From Asticcacaulis sp. (lineage in GTDB: Bacteria; Pseudomonadota; Alphaproteobacteria; Caulobacterales; Caulobacteraceae), in the NCBI RefSeq assembly GCF_020217185.1, contig NZ_JAIWNX010000019.1, forward strand, positions 1-10,000: 10,000 nt of DNA, given 5' to 3'. The first letter of the stretch is position 1, and the number at the start of each line of letters is the position of its first letter. The translations under genes and the position numbers were made by a program. The notes under the pieces were generated by a model that was given only the letters and a program-made list of their open reading frames with translations, ran no database searches and was not told the origin of the DNA. Below, in pieces: positions 1 through 6,952 of the stretch.

Positions 1-1
1 T

Positions 2-23
2 CCCTGTTCAGCGAGGGCTTTTT
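2..23 (+). terminator. Possible 3' half of a terminator for a gene left of the window
   Basis: A run of five T residues (19-23) directly follows GAGGGC. A short CCCT/AGGG stem (2-5 with 14-17) is visible, and a longer 5' arm could lie before base 1. The T run overlaps the stop codon of the minus-strand gene at 22-405, which would fit a terminator for a convergent plus-strand gene outside the window. The visible stem is only 4 bp, so this is a weak call. Confidence 0.25.
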
Positions 24-405
24 ACAAGCGCTCGACGTGGCCGCGGCAGATCAGTCGGGACCTGAGCTGGGACAGGCTGCGTATCTGCACCTCCAACAGC
101 CCGGATAAGGCCCCAGAGGCCTCGCTGGCCGCCTGACCACTCAGGGCCTCGGCGTAAAAATGCAGGGTTCGCTGCTGACCCGGTGCCACAGAGCACCCTT
201 CCCACCCGATCAGCCTTTCGCACACCCCGCCGTCGGCCTGTCTCAGACGGGCGTAGATCTGGACGTATTCGGTGATATGCCAGGGGGTGGGGTTATCGAC
301 CTGAAACGACAGGAACACCTGCCCTTCGTTCACGCACAGACGCGGCGGTCCATAACGCAAGGACTCGTGATGGGCGTCTGTGATCAGCAAGGCGTCGTCG
401 TACAT
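22..405 (-). CDS. Hypothetical protein of 127 residues, family not recognised
   Basis: I do not recognise this protein. The frame is supported by a good ribosome binding site, AGGGGA (plus-strand 411-416), five bases before the ATG, and by a clean end at TAA. The product is about 14 kDa and apparently cytoplasmic: there is no signal peptide and no membrane segment. The middle alternates hydrophobic and polar residues (around residues 28-52, VFLSFQVDNP through EYVQIYARL; again around 78-83, QRTLHFY; and 101-108, SGLLEVQI), which suggests a small all-beta domain, possibly an immunoglobulin-like or jelly-roll sandwich. There are four cysteines (residues 24, 62, 71 and 120 approximately). The gene is divergent from the GntR-type regulator at 683, so the two could share regulatory DNA, but nothing else links them. 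The call as a gene is fairly safe; any function would be a guess. Confidence 0.7.
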   Translation of the reverse strand: MYDDALLITDAHHESLRYGPPRLCVNEGQVFLSFQVDNPTPWHITEYVQIYARLRQADGGVCERLIGWEGCSVAPGQQRTLHFYAEALSGQAASEASGALSGLLEVQIRSLSQLRSRLICRGHVERL

Positions 406-451
406 TCCGTTCCCCTGAACATCGGCGGCGTTTACGCAACCGTTTTTCAGA

Positions 452-480
452 AGTATAACGCGCCGCCGGCCCCCAGCTAA
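452..480 (-). promoter_or_regulatory. Candidate promoter for the 127-residue hypothetical gene
   Basis: On the minus strand a TATACT hexamer (plus-strand 452-457) fits a sigma-70 -10 box in five of six bases. TTAGCT (475-480) lies 17 bases upstream and fits the -35 consensus in only three of six. The -10 box is 47 bases before the start codon. The spacing is right but the -35 is poor. Confidence 0.3.
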
Positions 481-543
481 CAGGCTGAATATGTGTGATT
501 ATTTCCGAAATGACACAGGCGGCCTGATCGAAACTGTTCGCGG

Positions 544-559
544 TGTCCGAATACGGACA
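544..559. promoter_or_regulatory. Perfect inverted repeat, possible operator
   Basis: TGTCCG (544-549) and CGGACA (554-559) form perfect 6-base arms around the 4-base centre AATA. The repeat lies between the divergent hypothetical gene and the GntR-type regulator, about 140 bases before the regulator's chosen start. Position and symmetry suit a dimeric repressor. The spacing does not fit the FadR-type pattern TnGTnnnACnA found before the GH42 gene, so the binding protein may be a different one. A 6-base palindrome can also occur by chance in DNA of this composition. Confidence 0.35.
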
Positions 560-596
560 TATCGCGACTCCCAAAGGCCCATCCACACGGTCACGT

Positions 597-622
597 TTGC
601 AAATGCGCCATAGTGCTTTGAA
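597..622 (+). promoter_or_regulatory. Weak promoter-like element before the GntR-type regulator
   Basis: TTGCAAA (597-603), an 11-base spacer and GCTTTGAA (615-622) loosely follow the Caulobacter housekeeping promoter layout (TTGACGS, 10-14 bases, GCTANAWC). Only the TTG and GCT cores match well. It would start transcription shortly before the start codon chosen at 683. Confidence 0.22.
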
Positions 623-673
623 GTGCACATTGAATGCGTTAGACGTAGACAGACGATGAATACCGCACGATTT

Positions 674-678
674 GAGGG
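674..678 (+). promoter_or_regulatory. Ribosome binding site that decides the GntR start
   Basis: GAGGG ends four bases before the ATG at 683. The upstream in-frame ATG codons at 623 and 656 have no comparable purine-rich site, so 683 is the preferred start. Confidence 0.55.
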
Positions 679-682
679 CGCA

Positions 683-1378
683 ATGACTGACCTTATGGAG
701 ACGGGGGCCAAGATGGCCGTCCACGTTCACCGCCTGCTCGGTGAAGCCATTGTCGCCGGTGAGTTTGACGGTTCGGGCCTGCCCAACGAAGCCGAACTGA
801 GCACACGCTATGGGGCCAGCCGCACGGTGATCCGCGAAGCCATCCGTATGCTGATGGGCAAGGGCCTGATCAGTATGCGTCAGCGCGCCGACCGTATTCA
901 GCCGCTGGCCGCCTGGAATCTTCTCGATCCCGAAATCAGCTTCTGGCTGCGCCGCCGCCCCTTCTCTCTGGAGATTTTCCGGGAATTTATCCAGATGCGT
1001 CTGGCGGTCGAGCCCGTGGCCGCCGGTCTGACGGCGGCGCGAGGCGATGCGGCGGTGGTAAAATCGCTTCAGACCCTCTTTGCGGCGCTCGAAGCGGCCC
1101 CCGCTCAGTCGGAAGCGCGCCTGACGGCGGCGATCCAGTTTCACCAGACGATCGTGCTGGAGTCCGGTAATGCGTTTTTCACGCGCCTGCTGGCCCTGAT
1201 CAGCACCGCCCTGCACATGGAATATACCCACGCCCAGCCCAGCCCGCTCACCCTCTCCTTCCAGGAGCAGATCATGACCTGCATTGCGAATGGCGATGCC
1301 GCCGGGGCCGAGGGCATGATGCGGGAATTGCTGCGCGCGACGCTGCGGCAGGTCGAAGCGGCCCCCATCGAAGCCTGA
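683..1378 (+). CDS. GntR-family transcriptional regulator, FadR subfamily with FCD domain
   Basis: This is a DNA-binding repressor or activator of 231 residues, a usual length for the family. Residues 11-75 form the winged helix-turn-helix, with the signature LPNEAELSTRYGASRTVIREA at about 33-53. Residues 95-225 are the all-helical FCD ligand domain. I chose the ATG at 683 because GAGGG lies just before it; starts at 656 or 623 would add 9 or 20 residues that the domain does not need. FCD regulators usually respond to sugar acids or other carboxylates. Here several of the usual metal-binding positions look replaced: the first D of the DxxFH motif is A150 (His154 is kept), and the later histidines appear as Q194 and E215, judged by eye. 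The gene converges with the GH42-esterase-GH39 operon, whose promoter carries a FadR-type site at 6731-6741. Control of that operon is therefore the likely role, by inference. Family assignment is very sure; the ligand is unknown. Confidence 0.93.
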   Translation: MTDLMETGAKMAVHVHRLLGEAIVAGEFDGSGLPNEAELSTRYGASRTVIREAIRMLMGKGLISMRQRADRIQPLAAWNLLDPEISFWLRRRPFSLEIFREFIQMRLAVEPVAAGLTAARGDAAVVKSLQTLFAALEAAPAQSEARLTAAIQFHQTIVLESGNAFFTRLLALISTALHMEYTHAQPSPLTLSFQEQIMTCIANGDAAGAEGMMRELLRATLRQVEAAPIEA

Positions 1379-1395
1379 CGCCCCCGCAAAATGCC

Positions 1396-1423
1396 TGTGA
1401 GCCGGCCGGAAGACCGGCCCACA
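1396..1423. terminator. GC-rich hairpin between convergent genes, likely bidirectional terminator
   Basis: TGTG-A-GCCGG (1396-1405) can pair with CCGGC-C-CACA (1414-1423), with one mismatch. An alternative fold pairs GGCCGG (1404-1409) with CCGGCC (1414-1419) around an AAGA loop. It sits in the 56-base gap between the stops of the regulator and the GH39 gene. No strong T run follows on either strand, only TTTT some distance downstream on the minus strand, so termination may be weak or Rho-assisted. Confidence 0.5.
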
Positions 1424-1434
1424 GAATGACCGCA

Positions 1435-3012
1435 TCAGGACGCGGGTTGCACCTTTACCAGCACCACGTCATTGCTCGACATGGGGACGCTGAGCGACAC
1501 CGTACCGTTTGACCCGACCGTCACCTTGCGGTCGGTTTCAGGGGCGTCGGTGGTGAGGGCCTGCATCTTTTCGATCTGCGCCGGCGTCAGTGTGTCCGGT
1601 GCCCCCAGCTCGATATAGGCGGAATAGGCATCGTTCTTCTTATAGCCCGTGCGCTGCACCGTCAGGCGGTAGGTACCGGGTTTCAGGCCCGTCAGTTTCA
1701 GGCTGACCGGGGCCGACCTGGCGTTGGGGACCAGCTTTGAAAAGAAGGTCTTGTTGCTTGAGCCCTTCTGGTCCGGCAACTGGAAGTCCCAGATAACCGC
1801 CGAGGCCCCCTTGCCGTCATAGGCCGCCCAAACCTGATCATCAGACGCAGGGATTTCCTTACCGTTCAGGGTGTTGAGATACTTATAGGCAAACCACGAA
1901 GCCTTGCGGATGCCTTCGCGGTTCATCAGGCCAAAACCGCCGTGGAAGGGGGCATTGGGGGGGCCGGGTTCCTCAAACAGGTCGGAATAGACCCAGTAGC
2001 TCATGCCCTGCGCCACCCCCTTGGTGCCCTTCAGCTTGCTGAGGATGTAGGGCGCAGCGACGTAGGAATCGTGGCTGAGGTCGCGCGGGTTATAGCTGGT
2101 GCTCCATTCGGTGAAGATCAGTGGCAGGCCGGGCAGGTGCGAGGCCTCGATCTCAGCGCGCACCTTTTTGACGTCGGCGATGATGGCGTCCGGCTTCTTC
2201 GACAACTGAAGGTCCATCTTGCCCTCTTCGTCGAGATAGCCGTAATCGACACCATAGGTGTGGGTGGTGGCGAAATCGACGGGCGTGTGCGTCGCCTTGG
2301 CATAGGCCAGAAGCTCTGGCACCCAGGCCGCCCCGGCGGTGGAGGGGCCGCCGACGCGCAGTTGCGGGTCGATGGCTTTCAGCGTGCGGGCCGTGACGCC
2401 ATAAAGGGCGAAATACTGCTCCTGATCGGCATACTGGAAGAAGCCGTCGAGATTGGGTTCGTTCCACACCTCGAAATACCAGCTACGCACCTCTTCGATG
2501 CCGTAACGATCAATCAGGTGCTTTGTGAAATCGTGCACCAGTTGCTTCCACAGATCGAGGCGCGGCGGCGAGGTATTGCCCTTCCAGTAGAAAATGGTCT
2601 GATCCGAGGTCTTCAGCGCCGAGGGCGTAAAACCCAGCTCGACAAAGGGCTTGATCTTCATCTTCAGCAGGCGGTCGTACAGATAGTCGATCTTCGTCCA
2701 GTCATAGACCAGCTTGTTATCAACCTTCTTCACCGTGCCCAGTTCGTCGTGGAAGATGTCGTGGAAGCGGATATAGCGGAACCCCAGTTCTTTGGCGGCG
2801 ATTTCCAGTTGTGCCAGATTGGCCTCACGGATCGTCGTGCCCGGATAGTCGGCCCCGACCGACAGATCATAAAAGCGGTCAACCGGCTGCGTGGCCTTGG
2901 TGACGTCGAGCGTGACCTGACGCGCAGCGGGGGCGGCCACTACGGCAGAGGGCACCAGCAGGGCGCTGGCGATCAGGGCCGCGAGGGTTCTGCGGGAAGC
3001 TTTAACGGGCAT
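1435..3012 (-). CDS. Exported GH39-family glycoside hydrolase (beta-xylosidase type)
   Basis: This 525-residue enzyme probably removes terminal xylose, or a related pentose such as arabinopyranose, from plant-type oligosaccharides. A signal peptide occupies residues 1 to about 27 (basic MPVKASRR, hydrophobic core, then SAVVAAPA), so it acts in the periplasm or outside. The clan GH-A barrel covers roughly 35-390. E185 in the EVWNEPNL motif is the acid/base, and E302 in IFTEWSTSY is the predicted nucleophile. HTYGVDYGY (251-259) and the YWVYSDLFEE region are typical of GH39. Residues from about 400 form a beta-sandwich, as is usual in the family. The start is supported by AGGAG (plus-strand 3018-3022) five bases upstream. 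It is the last gene of the three-gene operon, 20 bases after the esterase. The family is clear; substrate preference within GH39 (xylosidase, iduronidase or arabinopyranosidase-like) cannot be read from sequence alone. Confidence 0.92.
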   Translation of the reverse strand: MPVKASRRTLAALIASALLVPSAVVAAPAARQVTLDVTKATQPVDRFYDLSVGADYPGTTIREANLAQLEIAAKELGFRYIRFHDIFHDELGTVKKVDNKLVYDWTKIDYLYDRLLKMKIKPFVELGFTPSALKTSDQTIFYWKGNTSPPRLDLWKQLVHDFTKHLIDRYGIEEVRSWYFEVWNEPNLDGFFQYADQEQYFALYGVTARTLKAIDPQLRVGGPSTAGAAWVPELLAYAKATHTPVDFATTHTYGVDYGYLDEEGKMDLQLSKKPDAIIADVKKVRAEIEASHLPGLPLIFTEWSTSYNPRDLSHDSYVAAPYILSKLKGTKGVAQGMSYWVYSDLFEEPGPPNAPFHGGFGLMNREGIRKASWFAYKYLNTLNGKEIPASDDQVWAAYDGKGASAVIWDFQLPDQKGSSNKTFFSKLVPNARSAPVSLKLTGLKPGTYRLTVQRTGYKKNDAYSAYIELGAPDTLTPAQIEKMQALTTDAPETDRKVTVGSNGTVSLSVPMSSNDVVLVKVQPAS

Positions 3013-3032
3013 AGAGTCTCCTGTGTGAAACG

Positions 3033-4568
3033 TTATTTTTGAGGTTCGGAAGGGGGTAAGAACAGCGAAAAGTCCGGCAAGGGCTGCGTCTCATTCGCCT
3101 CCTTTTCGGTGGTAATGATGTGCACCCGGGCGGGACGGCCATCAAAAGCCGGCCAATCTTTGCCGGGATCACCGTCTTTGGCGAAACGCACCCACGTGTC
3201 GGCAAGTCGGATCGCCAGTTGCCGGTCCTGCGGCGTCCAGTCGCGCTTTTCGGCATCCAGATTATCAAAGACGAACAGGATTTCCGCGCCATGACCAACA
3301 CCGCACCCATAATGGCAGGGTTTGGGTTGCGCTGGCATGTGGGCAAAATAATAGAGATAGGGTTTGGCCTTACCCTCTCTGGCCTGAAGCCCGGCCCAGT
3401 ACCATATGCGCCAGCCCCACCAGTCATTGCTCAGCCGGTTGATCGAGGCCTTGGCTTCGGCGTCCGTAGCGCCGGGATAGGCGGCCAGAAGTTCCGGTGA
3501 AGGCGCATGCCCCAGAAGTTTTGTCACCAAAGCCCGATAATTGGCAGCGGTAAAGGTGGGGGTGAACAGCAATTCCGGCGCCAGATCCTTGCCTTCGTCA
3601 GCGGTCCAGCCCGCCATCAAGGGCACATCGTTGTGACGCTTCCGGGTATAGGTCGTCGTCAGGTCTTCACGCAAAACATAGCCATCAACGCTGGGGAGCG
3701 TGTAATAGGCCACCTTGTGCAGGTCTTCGACGCTCAGTTGGCGCAGATCAGAGATATGGGCGGCCCCGACCGCCTTAGCGTAGGTCAGCGCCCGATCTTC
3801 GGCCGACTGTCGTGAAAAATAGGCGTTCTCGCCGGCCGTGAGCGGCACGCCGAAATTGCCGCTCTGCGAGATGGCGCGCTGAAACAGGCCTTTGGCGACC
3901 GGTGATGCCATCAACTGAGCGACAGATTCACCGCCGGCCGAATTGCCAAAAATGGTAACGCGCTGCGGATCGCCACCGAAGGCCGCGATGTTGTCGCGCA
4001 CCCATTGCAAGGCGGCGATCTGATCCTCGAGGCCCTGATTGCCCGATGCCTTGTGCGCAGACTCCGCCGAAAGCTCAGGATGCGCAAAAAAGCCCAGAAC
4101 GCCCAGACGGTAATTCAGGGTGACAATGACCGCCCCGTGCCGGGCCAGATTGCGCCCGTCATAGGACGGCTGGGCGGCGCTACCGCCGTAGTAGCCGCCC
4201 CCATGTATCCACACCATGACCGGCAGGTTATGGGCGTTTCTGGGGGCCCAGATGTTCAGATACAGGCAGTCTTCGCTTTTGGGATTGGGCAGCCATGTCG
4301 CGGTTTGCGCGCAGGCCGGTGAAAAGGTATCCGCCGCCCTGACCCCTTGCCAGGGTACGACCGGCTGTGGCGAGCGCCAGCGCAGATCACCGACCGGCGG
4401 CGCGGCAAAGGGAACGCCCAGCCACTTATGGACGTCCTGTTCATCCACACCGGCAATCTGGCCCCCGGTCACCGTCACGGGGGGCAAGGCCGGGGCCGCA
4501 AACGCAGGCCCGCCCGCGAACAGGCTAAGACAGGCGGCGATCCGCGCGACGTTTACAAAGCGTTTCAT
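3033..4568 (-). CDS. Exported type-B carboxylesterase (alpha/beta hydrolase)
   Basis: A serine esterase of 511 residues from the chosen start, full length for the carboxylesterase/lipase type-B family. It hydrolyses carboxylic esters; next to two glycosidases it may remove acetyl, feruloyl or similar groups from polysaccharide side chains (inference). The start MKRFVNVARIAACLSLFAGG gives a proper signal peptide ending near AFAAP, so I prefer it to in-frame ATGs at 4586 and 4607. TGGGGA (plus-strand 4578-4583) lies nine bases before it. Visible motifs, numbered from this start: EDCLYLNIW (99-107), oxyanion hole HGGG (122-125), nucleophile S210 in GNSAGGES, acidic residue E325 in GWTADEGKD, and His426 in GVGHGAE. 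The cysteine of EDCLYLN and the one in SPACAQ probably form the family's usual disulfide. It lies 45 bases after the GH42 gene and 20 bases before GH39, on one transcript. The family is secure; the ester substrate is not. Confidence 0.92.
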   Translation of the reverse strand: MKRFVNVARIAACLSLFAGGPAFAAPALPPVTVTGGQIAGVDEQDVHKWLGVPFAAPPVGDLRWRSPQPVVPWQGVRAADTFSPACAQTATWLPNPKSEDCLYLNIWAPRNAHNLPVMVWIHGGGYYGGSAAQPSYDGRNLARHGAVIVTLNYRLGVLGFFAHPELSAESAHKASGNQGLEDQIAALQWVRDNIAAFGGDPQRVTIFGNSAGGESVAQLMASPVAKGLFQRAISQSGNFGVPLTAGENAYFSRQSAEDRALTYAKAVGAAHISDLRQLSVEDLHKVAYYTLPSVDGYVLREDLTTTYTRKRHNDVPLMAGWTADEGKDLAPELLFTPTFTAANYRALVTKLLGHAPSPELLAAYPGATDAEAKASINRLSNDWWGWRIWYWAGLQAREGKAKPYLYYFAHMPAQPKPCHYGCGVGHGAEILFVFDNLDAEKRDWTPQDRQLAIRLADTWVRFAKDGDPGKDWPAFDGRPARVHIITTEKEANETQPLPDFSLFLPPSEPQK

Positions 4569-4613
4569 GGCTGAATGTCCCCACATTGAGGCAGCCCGTC
4601 CACGCAACGGGGC

Positions 4614-6662
4614 CTACTGCACAATCTCAACGCCGTCGGCCTCCAGATGCAGAGTGCCCGACCACGTCTTGCCGGAGAGTAACCCCGTTTTCGTGCCTTC
4701 AATACGGATATCTTTCGGACCGTAGGACGCGTTCACGTACAGGGTGCGTCCGTTCACCACCCGCGCATAGACGCCCTCAGGAGTCGAGGGTCCCGGCATG
4801 ATCCCCAAACGGCCATAAAGGCTGCGGTATAAGGGTTGCAGCACCGACGGCTGAGCGGGCGTTGCTACATAGATGGCCTGCCCCTTTCCATAGGTGTTTA
4901 TCGTGGCCACCGGGGGCGTTCCCTCGACATTGGAAAAACGGCCCAGAACCGTGGCGGTGGTCGGTTCCAGCACCTCATAGAAGTGAATGGTGGTGTTGAC
5001 CGACGCGGCCCCGATCTGCCCGCTCAAAGCGGCGTCCCTGCGGTAGAATTCGCGCGTTTTTACCCCGAAGACATCTGACAGATAGCCCGGCAAAGGCGTG
5101 TTAAACCATTGGTTTGTCTCGTTCACCTTGGCAGACATCGCCGTCATGATGACCGTACCCCCCTCCCTCACATACTGGCGGATATTGTCCGCCGACGCCT
5201 TGTCCATTAGGTAGAGGCCCGGCACCACAACCATCTTGTAGCGGCTGAGATCCTCCTTGCTGACATTGATCACAGCGATGTCGATATTGTCGTTATAGAC
5301 CGGCGAAAAGGCATTGTGCGCCTGAACCATATAGGGTGTGCTCAGGTACTGGGCGACGGTATTCGACCAGCTTTTGGGGCTTGAAGCGGTCTTGGCCTCG
5401 AACGAATAGGCGACGGCGACCTGCGGCTTCAGTTCGCGGGGGAAACCCAGTTTTTCAAGCGTTTTGAACTCTTTGGCCATGGTGGCCCATTCGTCCAGCT
5501 TCCACGATGGGGTGTCGTCGTGATCAATCAGGCCAAACAAAGCCTGCTCCTCGCCGCCAAGATGCGTATTGAACGTCCAGGCCAGCATGCCCTGCGCCCC
5601 GTTCAGCAGGCCGAAATAGCCCCACATGCGCGACCGGCCTTTGGTGCCGTAATAGCCACCGCCGCCCGCCTGAAACTCGGAAAACCAGTTCGGCGTCGGC
5701 AGGGCGCCGCGCATCATCAGGGTCTCAAACGCGCCACCGATGGCATCGCCATTATAATAGCCGTGCGACCCGTGCGAGACGTACTGCTTGTAGGTGGACA
5801 GGTAGTCGAACCCCTTGCGATCGCTGCTGTCCCAGAGGTTGGAAATGACCGGCTTGTCCGGCGCGTTCTTACGCCGGGCGTTTTCGAGGATCATCAGGAC
5901 GTTGATCGTCGCGTCTGACCAGTACCGGCGCAGATCCAGATAGCGCTCAAAAGGGCCCGGCCCATCCCCATAAGGGATTTCCACCTGATCCCACGCGGTG
6001 AGGGTGCGCGACCAGCGTTGCGTCGCCCAGGCCTTGTTCAGAGTGTCCAGAGTGCCGTACTTCTTTTGCAGCCACGCCACAAAGCGGGTCTTGTCGGCCT
6101 CGGAATAGGACATGAAGCCATTGCCGATTTCGTTATTGTAGCCGAAGGCAATAACCGCCGGATGATGGCCATAACGTTTGGTCATGGCCTCGGCCAATGC
6201 GGCGACCAGCCTCAGATAATCAGGATCGCTGGTATTATCCATATAGCGTTCGGCGGCATAGAGGCGTGTGCCGTTCTGCGTGACAAGGTCCACGCCCGGA
6301 TAGGCCTTGTGCAGCCACATGGGGGCCGGCTGGCCCGGAATGTCCACAATCACCTTGATGCCGTTGCGATGCATCTCCTCCAGCACCGCATCAAAGGCCT
6401 CAAAGGTGAAGACGCCCTCGGCCGGCTGGAAGTAATCCCACGACAGATCGCCCATGCGCACCACGGTGAAACCGGCGGCCTTCATGCGCGCAATGTCCTG
6501 ATGAATCTGTGCGGGCGTGCGGTCCACGGGCTGATAATTGGCACCGACATAGAGGTGCGCGTCCGGCACGCGCAACTGCCCCGCCGGAGCCTGCGCGAAA
6601 GAGGCACTGGTCACCGCCGCCAACAGGGCGCACGCCCCCACCAAGGTCGCTTTGAGCTTCAT
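4614..6662 (-). CDS. Exported GH42-family beta-galactosidase
   Basis: First gene of the operon, 682 residues, normal length for GH42. Members release terminal beta-galactose, and some prefer galactan or arabinogalactan oligosaccharides or arabinopyranosides. The signal peptide MKLKATLVGACALLAAVTSA ends near SFA-QAPA (about residue 23). The preferred start at 6662 has AGGGGAG (plus-strand 6670-6676) seven bases upstream; the ATG at 6698 would add 12 charged residues ahead of the signal. The catalytic barrel covers about 35-400, with acid/base E178 in FGYNNEIGNG and predicted nucleophile E329 in NWFSEFQAGGGG. Around 420-590 lies the trimerisation domain (VAVAYSFE, then YKMVVVPGLYLMDKASADNI and REGGTVIMTA), followed by a small C-terminal beta domain. 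A secreted GH42 suggests oligosaccharide processing in the periplasm or outside, rather than lactose use in the cytoplasm. A candidate FadR-type operator lies about 70 bases before the start. Confidence 0.92.
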   Translation of the reverse strand: MKLKATLVGACALLAAVTSASFAQAPAGQLRVPDAHLYVGANYQPVDRTPAQIHQDIARMKAAGFTVVRMGDLSWDYFQPAEGVFTFEAFDAVLEEMHRNGIKVIVDIPGQPAPMWLHKAYPGVDLVTQNGTRLYAAERYMDNTSDPDYLRLVAALAEAMTKRYGHHPAVIAFGYNNEIGNGFMSYSEADKTRFVAWLQKKYGTLDTLNKAWATQRWSRTLTAWDQVEIPYGDGPGPFERYLDLRRYWSDATINVLMILENARRKNAPDKPVISNLWDSSDRKGFDYLSTYKQYVSHGSHGYYNGDAIGGAFETLMMRGALPTPNWFSEFQAGGGGYYGTKGRSRMWGYFGLLNGAQGMLAWTFNTHLGGEEQALFGLIDHDDTPSWKLDEWATMAKEFKTLEKLGFPRELKPQVAVAYSFEAKTASSPKSWSNTVAQYLSTPYMVQAHNAFSPVYNDNIDIAVINVSKEDLSRYKMVVVPGLYLMDKASADNIRQYVREGGTVIMTAMSAKVNETNQWFNTPLPGYLSDVFGVKTREFYRRDAALSGQIGAASVNTTIHFYEVLEPTTATVLGRFSNVEGTPPVATINTYGKGQAIYVATPAQPSVLQPLYRSLYGRLGIMPGPSTPEGVYARVVNGRTLYVNASYGPKDIRIEGTKTGLLSGKTWSGTLHLEADGVEIVQ

Positions 6663-6669
6663 CCACCGT

Positions 6670-6676
6670 CTCCCCT
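6670..6676 (-). promoter_or_regulatory. Ribosome binding site that decides the GH42 start
   Basis: AGGGGAG on the minus strand lies seven bases before the ATG ending at 6662. It selects the form whose N-terminus is a clean signal peptide over the longer frame beginning at 6698. Confidence 0.6.
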
Positions 6677-6719
6677 GTTCCGCTGTCCTTTGCGGCATCC
6701 TTGACGCGCACGGACCGGA

Positions 6720-6742
6720 TTTTTATATTATTGTCAGACCAA
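6720..6742 (-). promoter_or_regulatory. Operator and AT-rich promoter core of the GH42 operon
   Basis: Bases 6731-6741 (TTGTCAGACCA) fit the FadR-subfamily GntR operator pattern TnGTnnnACnA at every fixed base, with an inner perfect palindrome GTC-A-GAC. Directly downstream on the minus strand is the AT-rich run AATAATATAAAAA (plus-strand 6718-6730), which contains -10-like hexamers (TATAAA, TAATAT) in otherwise GC-rich DNA. No convincing -35 box is visible at the right distance. Binding at this site would overlap the promoter, as expected for a repressor. The regulator at 683-1378 is the best candidate binder, by inference. A possible extra half-site, TCTGACC, lies at 6765-6771. Confidence 0.5.
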
Positions 6743-6888
6743 CACAGAGAGAGCACTTTGGGACTCTGACCTATGGGCGCTGCGCGTTTTTTGACATCCG
6801 CGCGCTTCGTCCGTCGCCGCACAGAATCGTCAGTGTTGGCCTGCGCAGTTTACCAGACACCTCAACCATACATAACAGGCGGTATTGG

Positions 6889-6914
6889 TTGACTTTTTTC
6901 AAGGGCGCTCACAA
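6889..6914 (+). promoter_or_regulatory. Candidate promoter of the response regulator-kinase-ABC operon
   Basis: TTGACTT (6889-6895), an 11-base spacer and GCTCACAA (6907-6914) follow the layout of Caulobacter housekeeping promoters (TTGACGS, 10-14 bases, GCTANAWC). The -35 part is good; the -10 part matches only in its GCT core and one further base. It lies 38 bases before the regulator's start codon. No credible sigma-54 (-24/-12) element was seen in this gap. Confidence 0.35.
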
Positions 6915-6952
6915 AGTGTCCGCTCAATTGACCGCCCCGTCCGAAAGCGTAC

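Noticed and set aside
596..603. TTTGCAAA palindrome before the GntR-type regulator
   Set aside because: It is only 8 bases, does not extend outward and does not match the family's operator pattern, so chance is likely.
293..1435. Long open frame of 380 codons on the minus strand opposite the GntR-type regulator
   Set aside because: It is antisense to a clear regulator gene, Arg/Gly/His-rich with no domain, and arises from third-position GC bias.
1942..3042. 366-codon plus-strand frame opposite the GH39 gene
   Set aside because: It lies opposite a gene with intact catalytic motifs; its composition is typical of an antisense shadow and it has no recognisable domain.
6620..6662. Cysteine at residue 11 of the GH42 signal peptide as a possible lipobox
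   Set aside because: The context VGAC lacks the usual leucine at -3, and the hydrophobic core continues past the cysteine to a normal signal peptidase I site near residue 23.
6791..6796. Perfect TTGACA hexamer upstream of the response regulator
   Set aside because: No -10 element follows at either the E. coli-type or the Caulobacter-type spacing, and it is about 160 bases from the start codon.
6836..6855. TGGC...TTT resemblance to a sigma-54 -24/-12 promoter
   Set aside because: The -12 GC element is missing, and the nearby regulator lacks the sigma-54 contact loop in any case.
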